Assembly (NCBI GenBank): GCA_016933355.1
Contig: JAFGBC010000176.1
Span: forward strand, 1-5,709
Direction: 5' to 3'
Length of the DNA: 5,709 bases
From: Candidatus Aminicenantota bacterium
GTDB lineage: Bacteria > Acidobacteriota > Aminicenantia > Aminicenantales > JAFGBC01
In this document: piece by piece, positions 1 to 4,750 of the stretch
Numbering within the stretch: position 1 is the first letter of the stretch
Layout: every line of letters starts with the position of its first letter
Translations under genes and position numbers: made by a program
Notes under the pieces: model-generated
The model's database searches: none
What the model saw: only the letters and a program-made list of their open reading frames with translations
Told to the model about the DNA's origin: nothing

Positions 1-416
1 AGCGGGATGCGGCCCCCGCCGAAAGCCGTCAGCGCCCGGAGCCCGGCCGTGATGAGCGCGCTCGATCCGCCCAGGCCGACCTGTCGGGGGATGGCCGAGG
101 CGTAGCGGAGCGTGAAGTTTTGCGAGGGGATCCCGACGTTCCGTTCGCGGCAATAGTCCCAGAAGACGCGGAGGAGGGCTTTGAGGAGCCGCGTTCCGCC
201 CTCGTAGCCGTAGAGTCGCGTTCGCTCGACGAATTCGGCGTAGCTCGCGTAATCGTCCGTGTCGTCGGCCGCGGACAGGATCGCGAGGCGGTCGCTCTTC
301 TCGAGCGTGACCCGGGCCGAGAAATCGCGGACGCTCACGGCCACGATCTTGCCGAAGCAGTTGTCTGAAGGGTTGCCGAGGAGCCCGGCCCGCGCGTAAG
401 CGACGCCCTCGATCAT
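1..416 (-). CDS. GHMP-family sugar kinase, N-terminal 138 residues (gene runs off the left edge)
   Basis: This is the start of a cytoplasmic ATP-dependent small-molecule kinase of the GHMP superfamily (galactokinase, homoserine, mevalonate and phosphomevalonate kinases). The translation opens with MIEGVAYARAGLLGNPSD, followed by FGKIVAVSV at residues 21-29. This is the usual N-terminal substrate-side segment of sugar-type GHMP kinases and resembles plant-type glucuronokinases. The ATP-binding motif PRQVGLGGSSA lies at residues 110-120. No signal peptide is visible, in contrast to the other genes here. The ATG at 416-414 overlaps the TGA of the upstream TIM-barrel gene (415-413) as ATGA, so translation is probably coupled and no separate ribosome site is needed. 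About 138 codons are present, which is less than half of a typical family member; the C-terminal part lies outside. The family call is firm. The substrate (glucuronate, another sugar, or a mevalonate-like acid) cannot be told. Confidence 0.87.
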   Translation of the reverse strand, partial: MIEGVAYARAGLLGNPSDNCFGKIVAVSVRDFSARVTLEKSDRLAILSAADDTDDYASYAEFVERTRLYGYEGGTRLLKALLRVFWDYCRERNVGIPSQNFTLRYASAIPRQVGLGGSSALITAGLRALTAFGGGRIP

Positions 417-1315
417 AGCGAGGCCAGGACACCTCTCACGTAGCCGATCGATTCGGCCGCGCCCGGAAGCGGATCCTTTTCGTCCTTTTCGTACTCGAGG
501 CCGACCTTGGCGGCGTAGCCGAGGCGGACGAGCGCGCGCAGGATCTTGGGGATGTCCATGACGCCGCGGCCGATCTCGATCGGCCCGCCCCGGACGTCGG
601 CCGAAGTTACGTCCTTGATGTGGACGTCGAGGACGCGGTCGAAGTATTTCTCGATCTCGGCACCCGCGTCGAGCCCGCTCCGCGTCGCGTGCCCGGTGTC
701 GAGGCAGAGCCCGATGCGCGGGTCGAGGCCGCGGATGCGCGCGTAGGCGCTCTCCGGCGTCGGATAGACCTTATCGCTGGGGCCGTGGTTGTGAAGAGCG
801 AGCTTGACGCCGTAAGCCTGGACGGCCTTCTCGACCCGGGGGAGAAGCTCGTGCTCCGGGACGCCGATGATGAGCCCCATGCCGGCGGCCTTCGCGTATT
901 CGAACGCCTGCCTGATCTCGGCTTCGCTCTTCATATAGACGACGCCGCACCCGTAGAGGTCGAGCCCGGCCGCCCGGACCTTGTCGCCCGCCGCCTTGAC
1001 CGCGTCGAGCGGAGCCTCGAGCGGCAAGTGGAAGCTTTTGAGCGCGATCGCCTTCAGGCCGAGGCGCAACGTCAGGGCGATCGTTTGGTCGATGTCGAAG
1101 GCGCGGAAGGTGTAGGACGCCAGGCCTAAAGTGAAGGGAATCCGTGCGACGGCTTCCCGTCCCGCCGCGTTTTCGCTCGCTCTCTTGGATGTAGCCTCAT
1201 TTCCGGCTCGCTTGATTGAGCCGTTGTTCCAGGACTCCAGCCTACCCGTTGCAGCCGCGAGCGCCGCGCCGGCGCCGAACCCCGCCCTCTTGATGAAATC
1301 CCTTCGCGTCGTCAT
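413..1315 (-). CDS. Tat-exported TIM-barrel sugar phosphate isomerase/epimerase-like protein
   Basis: A 300-residue member of the xylose-isomerase-like TIM-barrel (AP endonuclease 2) family. Enzymes of this fold isomerise, epimerise or eliminate sugars with a divalent metal. The N-terminus MTTRRDFIKRAGFGAGAALA is a twin-arginine signal, so the protein should be exported folded. The barrel begins near residue 60 (FTLGLASYTF). Likely metal or catalytic residues are in LHNHG (174-178), LDTGH (205-209), VHIKD (231-235) and LEYEK (273-277). I start it at 1315 because GGAGGGAAA directly precedes that ATG; an upstream in-frame ATG at 1345 lies inside a repeat and has no ribosome site. A polar stretch at residues 25-57 between signal and barrel is longer than expected. 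Beside a Gfo/Idh oxidoreductase and opposite a DUF1080 gene, a role on a 3-keto sugar intermediate (lyase, hydratase or epimerase) is likely but inferred. Its stop overlaps the kinase start. Confidence 0.88.
   Translation of the reverse strand: MTTRRDFIKRAGFGAGAALAAATGRLESWNNGSIKRAGNEATSKRASENAAGREAVARIPFTLGLASYTFRAFDIDQTIALTLRLGLKAIALKSFHLPLEAPLDAVKAAGDKVRAAGLDLYGCGVVYMKSEAEIRQAFEYAKAAGMGLIIGVPEHELLPRVEKAVQAYGVKLALHNHGPSDKVYPTPESAYARIRGLDPRIGLCLDTGHATRSGLDAGAEIEKYFDRVLDVHIKDVTSADVRGGPIEIGRGVMDIPKILRALVRLGYAAKVGLEYEKDEKDPLPGAAESIGYVRGVLASL
1145..1243 (-). other. Polar insert between Tat signal and barrel in the TIM-barrel protein
   Basis: Residues 25-57 of the TIM-barrel protein are rich in Asn, Lys, Arg, Ser, Glu and Ala, with no predicted structure that I recognise. 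The underlying DNA looks less GC-rich than its surroundings. It holds a small hairpin, CGGCTC at 1204-1209 against GAGCCG at 1218-1223, with an 8-nt loop. It may be a tolerated insertion or simply a flexible linker. The boundaries are approximate. Confidence 0.4.
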
Positions 1316-1319
1316 TTTC

Positions 1320-1324
1320 CCTCC
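1320..1324 (-). promoter_or_regulatory. Ribosome binding site of the TIM-barrel gene
   Basis: GGAGG on the minus strand, four bases (GAAA) before the ATG at 1315. It decides the start in favour of 1315 over the in-frame ATG at 1345. Confidence 0.7.
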
Positions 1325-1330
1325 GAATAA

Positions 1331-1354
1331 TTCCGGGGACACCATACTTGATTC
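1331..1354 (+). repeat. Solitary copy of the CCGGGGACAC palindrome-unit repeat
   Basis: A 24-nt unit beginning TTCCGGGGACAC and ending ATTC. It matches the left arm of the inverted repeat at 5551-5574 at 20 of 24 positions, including the first 12 without a mismatch. It lies in the 57-bp gap between the oxidoreductase stop and the TIM-barrel start. No inverted partner is visible within about 100 bases, so it is a half element. Reverse-complemented, it supplies the decoy ATG at 1345. The form resembles REP-type repeats mobilised by REP-associated tyrosine transposases; that link is from memory of similar repeats, and no transposase lies in the window. Confidence 0.7.
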
Positions 1355-1359
1355 TTTCG

Positions 1360-1382
1360 CGCCCTTCCTTAATTAAAGGGCG
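1360..1382. repeat. Small hairpin over the oxidoreductase stop codon
   Basis: CGCCCTT at 1360-1366 pairs with AAGGGCG at 1376-1382 across a 9-nt loop that contains the TAA stop of the oxidoreductase (1375-1373). Neither side has a T-run, so it does not look like an intrinsic terminator. It could protect the mRNA 3' side or be part of the neighbouring repeat. The stem is short and may be chance. Confidence 0.4.
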
Positions 1383-2716
1383 GGAAGCGCCCAGGGGGCC
1401 CGGTATTTCCGGCTGACCAGGGCCTGAGCCTCGGCGTCGCCGACGCAGGTCTCGGACGCCGCATCCCATCTGATCCGGCGTTTCGTCCGGTAGGCGATGT
1501 TGGCGAGATGGCTGGGGATGAGGGAGGCGTGGCCGGTCTCGACGTCGGCCGCGGGCTTCTCGCGCGACTTGACGCAGCTTACGAAATTCCGGACGTGCGC
1601 GAGATGGAAGTCGCTCGAGCCCGTCTCGCGCGGCCGCGGCATCATGCGGAAGACGCGATCGGGCTGGGCGAGCTTGTCCGTCTCGGCGTGGACTTCCCAG
1701 CCGCCGCGGTCGACGACGAGGATGCCGTTCGCGCCGTGGAACTCGACGCCGTGCTCCCTCTGCCAGGGGCCCTGACCGCAGCCGATCATGTGCTCCCAGA
1801 CGAGCGAGAAGGTCGGGAACTCGACGAGCGCCTGCTGGGTGTCGGGCGTCTCGCGGATGTCGGCGAACCCGAACTTGCCCCCGATCGAGGACGCGCCGAG
1901 CGGCGTCTCGCCCATGGCCCACATGACGACGTCGGTCATGTGGGCGCCCCAGTCCGTCAGCAGCCCGCCCGAGTAGTCCCAGAACCAGCGGAAGTTGTGG
2001 TGGAAGCGCATCGGGTTGAAGGGGCGGTCCGGCGCCGGGCCGAGCCACATGTCGTAGTCGACGGAGGCCGGCGCGGCCTGATCGGGCGGGTTACCGAGGT
2101 CGCCCTTCCAGTCGAGGTAAGCCCAGGCCCGGGCCATCCGGATTCGGCCCAGGGCGCCCGACGTGACGAAGGCGACCGCGTCCTGGAAAAAGCCGGAGCT
2201 CCGCTGCTGGGTCCCGACCTGGACGACGCGGTTGAAGCGGCGGGCGGCCGAGACCATGGCCCGGCCCTCGGCGATCGTCGTCGCCATGGGCTTTTCGACA
2301 TAGACGTCTTTCCCCGCCTGGCAGGCGAAGATCGTCGCCAGGGCGTGCCAGTGGTCGGGCGTCGAGACGACCACGGCGTCGATGTCCTTGCGCTCGAGGA
2401 GCTTGCGGAAATCGCGGAAGACGGCCGGCGCCCGGCCCCGGGCCTCCATGACCGTCTTGAGGCCGCCGGCCAGGCGCGCCTCGTCGACATCGGCGACGGC
2501 GACGACGTCGGCGTCGGGAAGGCGCAGGACGTCGGCCATGTTGGCCGAGCCCATGCCCCCGTAGCCGATGATCCCGATTCGGACCCTGTCGCTGGCCGGC
2601 GCCGTGTCCGGCCCGGATCCCTCCGCGGCGGCCGAGGCGCCGACGCCGAAGAGCGCGGTCGCGGCCGACGCCTTGCCGGTCGTCCCCAGGAATTCGCGGC
2701 GGGAGAGGGATTTCAT
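1373..2716 (-). CDS. Tat-exported Gfo/Idh/MocA-family oxidoreductase
   Basis: A 447-residue NAD(P)-dependent sugar or glycoside dehydrogenase of the Gfo/Idh/MocA family. The N-terminus MKSLSRREFLGTTG is a twin-arginine signal; Tat export fits an enzyme that folds around its nucleotide cofactor before crossing the membrane, as known for Zymomonas glucose-fructose oxidoreductase. The Rossmann domain shows VRIGIIGYGGMGSANM at 45-60 and the family hallmark EKP at 141-143. The C-terminal domain carries GGLLTDWGAHMTDVVMW at 250-266; D255 and H259 are candidate catalytic residues. It continues to a normal family C-terminus, so the gene looks complete. The start at 2716 follows AAGGAGGAG with six spacer bases; an earlier in-frame ATG at 2746 lacks such a site. 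It lies 37 bp after the hydrolase gene and probably shares its transcript. Oxidation of C3 of a glycoside is the likely reaction, inferred from the DUF1080 and TIM-barrel neighbours. Confidence 0.93.
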   Translation of the reverse strand: MKSLSRREFLGTTGKASAATALFGVGASAAAEGSGPDTAPASDRVRIGIIGYGGMGSANMADVLRLPDADVVAVADVDEARLAGGLKTVMEARGRAPAVFRDFRKLLERKDIDAVVVSTPDHWHALATIFACQAGKDVYVEKPMATTIAEGRAMVSAARRFNRVVQVGTQQRSSGFFQDAVAFVTSGALGRIRMARAWAYLDWKGDLGNPPDQAAPASVDYDMWLGPAPDRPFNPMRFHHNFRWFWDYSGGLLTDWGAHMTDVVMWAMGETPLGASSIGGKFGFADIRETPDTQQALVEFPTFSLVWEHMIGCGQGPWQREHGVEFHGANGILVVDRGGWEVHAETDKLAQPDRVFRMMPRPRETGSSDFHLAHVRNFVSCVKSREKPAADVETGHASLIPSHLANIAYRTKRRIRWDAASETCVGDAEAQALVSRKYRAPWALPAL

Positions 2717-2722
2717 GGCGGT

Positions 2723-2731
2723 CTCCTCCTT
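2723..2731 (-). promoter_or_regulatory. Strong ribosome binding site of the oxidoreductase gene
   Basis: AAGGAGGAG on the minus strand, six bases before the ATG at 2716. It is near-perfect Shine-Dalgarno and fixes the start there, giving a clean Tat signal from residue 1. Confidence 0.8.
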
Positions 2732-2753
2732 GGTGCGAACGGGCATATGTCCG

Positions 2754-4619
2754 TTATATACCGTGAATCCGCCCGGGCGCCAGCCCTTTTTGAGAGATCG
2801 CCCGGTAGAGCTTCTCGATGTCGGCGGCGATGCCCGGCTCGCGGCGCTCGAGGTAGCGGATGAGGCCGTCGCCGCCTCGATAGAAGGTCACCCGGTCGAA
2901 GGGGGGCGGTTCGCCGCCCACGTTCTCGGCGAAACCCAGGACGGCGCGGATCCGGTTCTCCAGCCAGCGGGCCAGCCCCTCCTTCCACTCCTGCCAGGTC
3001 AGGTATTCCCAGTCCTGGGGCGACAGAGACGCTTTCAATTCCGCGCGCAGAGCGTCGGCTTCCTCCTCGAAATCGTTGTCCCAGGTCGCGATCAGGCTTT
3101 TATAGATCCTGCGGAACTCGGGATCGGCGTAGGGGAAGGGATATTGCAGCTCCCACATGAAATCGTTCTTGCTCATAGCGGCGCGATGGATCGACAGGCC
3201 GTCTTTGAGCTTGCGCTCACACCCCTCCCACTGGCTGCAATGAACGAACTCGTGAAGGATCGTAACATAGCCGTCGGGCTCGTCGAAAACCTCGCCGGTC
3301 ACGACGCAGGCCATGCGATTCCCCCAGAACCCGAGCGGCATGGCTGCCCGGACGCCGGGCGGGACGCTCATGGTGTCGGGCGCGGTCAGAGCCAGGCGAT
3401 AGGTTCGCTGCGCCGGGTCGGGCTCGAAGACGTGAAACAGGCCGTTCTCGACGACGGCCACGGGATAGACCTTGGCCAGGGCCGGGTGAAGGGGTTTCAA
3501 CCGGGTCTGGAGCTCGAAGATCTTAACGAGCGCCGGTTTGTAAGTATCGAGGAGCTGGTCCGAGGTCGCCCGCCGGACGGGGAGGGGCGCGGCGGCCGGG
3601 CGCCGGAGGGCGCCCCTCCCAGCCTTCTCCTTATAGATCTTGTCGATGATGGCCCTCTGGAATCTCTCCGGCTCGTCGATATTCGGATGATGGGCCGATT
3701 CCTCGAACCAGACGATTTCTTTCCTGGGCGCCTCGAGAAGGCCGCAGTATTCGACGACCAGCTCGGGCGCGCAGGCGGCGACCCGGTCGTGCCGGCCCTC
3801 GAAAAAGTAGACGGGGACGTCGAGCTTGCGGATGTCCCGGAAGATGTTCTTTTCGGAGACGGATTGGCTCTTGGCGAGGGCGTCGCGCACGAAATTCATC
3901 GACGTCCGATAGAGGTCCAGATAGCCCGGATAATAGCGCGGCGATTCCTTGATGACGTCGAACAGGGTCTTGCCCTTGAAATAGATCCCGCGGTATTTTT
4001 CGATGAGCTCCCTGGGGATGTTGTCGGGATCGGTCAGTCGCGCCAGTCCCTCCGCGCCGTTCCTTTTGGCGATCTCGGTTTTGAGCCAATCGTAGGTTAT
4101 TCCGCGCGACCGCCCGTCGTCGACGACTTGGCCCATCCCGATGTAAGCGGCGTAATACTCCGGATGCCTGTCGGCGAGATGGATCCCCAGGACGCTCCCG
4201 AACGAGTGCCCGAGAAGGAAGATCTTGTCCTGACGGTAGATGCTCCTCAGGAATTCGGTCAGCCGGACGGCGTCGTCCAGAATCTTGTCGAAGGAGACGT
4301 CCGCGGCGCTCATCCGCTCGTCGTAGGACAGGGCCGTTCCCCGCTGGTCCCAGTGCACGATCGTAAAATAGGGGAGCAGGCCTTTCAGGCAATAGTGCGA
4401 GATGAACATCTCCGACGCCCCCGGACCGCCGTGGAGCCAGAGCAGGATGGGACGGCGGAGGTTCGTGGACTCGATCAGGATCTTCTGCCGGACGCCGTTG
4501 AGGTCCACGTCCAAGAGCATATCGGTGTCCGGGACGCTCCCCGGCCTGTCCGCCTCGGCTCCAAGGAGGACGGACGATAAAGCCAGGGCGACGATGAGCA
4601 GGCTCTTCATCAAACGCAT
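2754..4619 (-). CDS. Secreted two-domain protein: alpha/beta hydrolase (prolyl-peptidase-like) plus HExxH metallopeptidase-like domain
   Basis: A 621-residue protein with two enzyme-like halves. Residues 1-23 (MRLMKSLLIVALALSSVLLG onward) form a Sec signal peptide. Residues 40-330 are an alpha/beta hydrolase of the proline iminopeptidase type: oxyanion motif HGGPG at 63-67, WDQRG at 90-94, nucleophile elbow GHSFGS at 137-142 (Ser139), and probable Asp278 and His310 completing the triad. The second half, about 355-621, contains HEFVH at 456-460, a zinc HExxH motif. Glu547 in EGLARWLEN is a plausible third ligand, as in gluzincins. The junction, residues 334-347, is Arg/Pro/Ala-rich and encoded by a perfect inverted repeat. 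I chose the ATG at 4619 because GAGGGAG lies four bases upstream; an ATG at 4649 sits at the predicted transcript start. It is first in the leftward operon. The substrate is unknown: peptides, esters or peptide-linked glycans are possible. I do not recognise this domain pairing. Confidence 0.85.
   Translation of the reverse strand: MRLMKSLLIVALALSSVLLGAEADRPGSVPDTDMLLDVDLNGVRQKILIESTNLRRPILLWLHGGPGASEMFISHYCLKGLLPYFTIVHWDQRGTALSYDERMSAADVSFDKILDDAVRLTEFLRSIYRQDKIFLLGHSFGSVLGIHLADRHPEYYAAYIGMGQVVDDGRSRGITYDWLKTEIAKRNGAEGLARLTDPDNIPRELIEKYRGIYFKGKTLFDVIKESPRYYPGYLDLYRTSMNFVRDALAKSQSVSEKNIFRDIRKLDVPVYFFEGRHDRVAACAPELVVEYCGLLEAPRKEIVWFEESAHHPNIDEPERFQRAIIDKIYKEKAGRGALRRPAAAPLPVRRATSDQLLDTYKPALVKIFELQTRLKPLHPALAKVYPVAVVENGLFHVFEPDPAQRTYRLALTAPDTMSVPPGVRAAMPLGFWGNRMACVVTGEVFDEPDGYVTILHEFVHCSQWEGCERKLKDGLSIHRAAMSKNDFMWELQYPFPYADPEFRRIYKSLIATWDNDFEEEADALRAELKASLSPQDWEYLTWQEWKEGLARWLENRIRAVLGFAENVGGEPPPFDRVTFYRGGDGLIRYLERREPGIAADIEKLYRAISQKGLAPGRIHGI
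3580..3620. repeat. Palindrome at the domain junction of the hydrolase/metallopeptidase gene
   Basis: GGGAGGGGCGC at 3580-3590 is the exact reverse complement of GCGCCCCTCCC at 3610-3620, giving an 11-bp perfect stem with a 19-nt GC-rich loop that itself contains GGCGCC. It is translated as residues 334-347, exactly between the two domains. I saw no second copy in this window. It has the look of a REP-like element inserted in frame, but this cannot be shown from one copy. Confidence 0.75.
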
Positions 4620-4623
4620 GAAA

Positions 4624-4630
4624 CTCCCTC
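4624..4630 (-). promoter_or_regulatory. Ribosome binding site of the hydrolase/metallopeptidase gene
   Basis: GAGGGAG on the minus strand with four spacer bases (TTTC) before the ATG at 4619. It supports that start over 4649 and 4610. Confidence 0.6.
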
Positions 4631-4655
4631 GCTGGATTCGGGTCTCCATCTATGG

Positions 4656-4682
4656 ATTACAAGTGTCGGCGGCGTTTGTCAA
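4656..4682 (-). promoter_or_regulatory. Sigma70-type promoter of the leftward operon
   Basis: On the minus strand, a perfect TTGACA (4682-4677) is followed after 15 bases by TGTAAT (4661-4656), which matches TATAAT at five of six positions. The spacer is two bases shorter than ideal. Transcription would start near 4650, leaving a leader of about 30 bases before the ATG at 4619. It is the only AT-leaning patch in the intergenic region, which adds support. Confidence 0.55.
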
Positions 4683-4696
4683 CGGTCCGGGTTGAC
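4678..4696. promoter_or_regulatory. Inverted repeat between divergent promoters, possible operator
   Basis: GTCAAC (4678-4683) and GTTGAC (4691-4696) are reverse complements separated by 7 bases. CGGC at 4670-4673 and GCCG at 4697-4700 extend the symmetry across a 4-base bulge on the left. The site covers both -35 boxes, so one bound dimer could control both directions. Part of the symmetry arises simply because two -35 boxes face away from each other. Confidence 0.4.
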
Positions 4697-4720
4697 GCCG
4701 GGCCTTCGCTGAGGGACACT
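4692..4720 (+). promoter_or_regulatory. Weak sigma70-type promoter of the DUF1080 gene
   Basis: TTGACG (4692-4697), a 17-base spacer, then GACACT (4715-4720), a poor -10 box. Transcription would start about 4727 and reach the ATG at 4751 after some 24 bases. A 7-bp hairpin, CGGGCCT at 4699-4705 with AGGCCCG at 4721-4727, overlaps it. Spacing is ideal but the -10 match is weak. Confidence 0.33.
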
Positions 4721-4738
4721 AGGCCCGAGACGACGGAT

Positions 4739-4743
4739 AGGAG
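4739..4743 (+). promoter_or_regulatory. Ribosome binding site of the DUF1080 gene
   Basis: AGGAG seven bases before the ATG at 4751. A second ATG follows directly at 4754; the spacing allows either, and the protein differs by one Met. Confidence 0.65.
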
Positions 4744-4750
4744 ACCAGGA

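Noticed and set aside
120..368. Rightward 82-codon open frame at the left edge
   Set aside because: It lies antisense to the GHMP kinase, whose GLGGSSA motif and ATGA coupling are convincing.
1316..1345. Ten-residue N-terminal extension of the TIM-barrel protein from the ATG at 1345
   Set aside because: That ATG lies inside the repeat copy, has no ribosome site, and would displace the Tat signal; the ATG at 1315 has GGAGGGAAA before it.
1360..1382. Intrinsic terminator after the oxidoreductase gene
   Set aside because: The stem is only 7 bp, it spans the stop codon and no T-run follows on the minus strand; the downstream genes appear to belong to the same operon.
1508..4580. Two very long rightward open frames antisense to the oxidoreductase and hydrolase genes
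   Set aside because: They have no family motifs, are rich in Arg, Asp, Val and Gly as expected from the opposite strand of GC-rich genes, and overlap genes with clear catalytic motifs.
4620..4649. Upstream start for the hydrolase at 4649
   Set aside because: It coincides with the predicted transcription start and puts charged residues before the signal peptide, while 4619 has a ribosome site.
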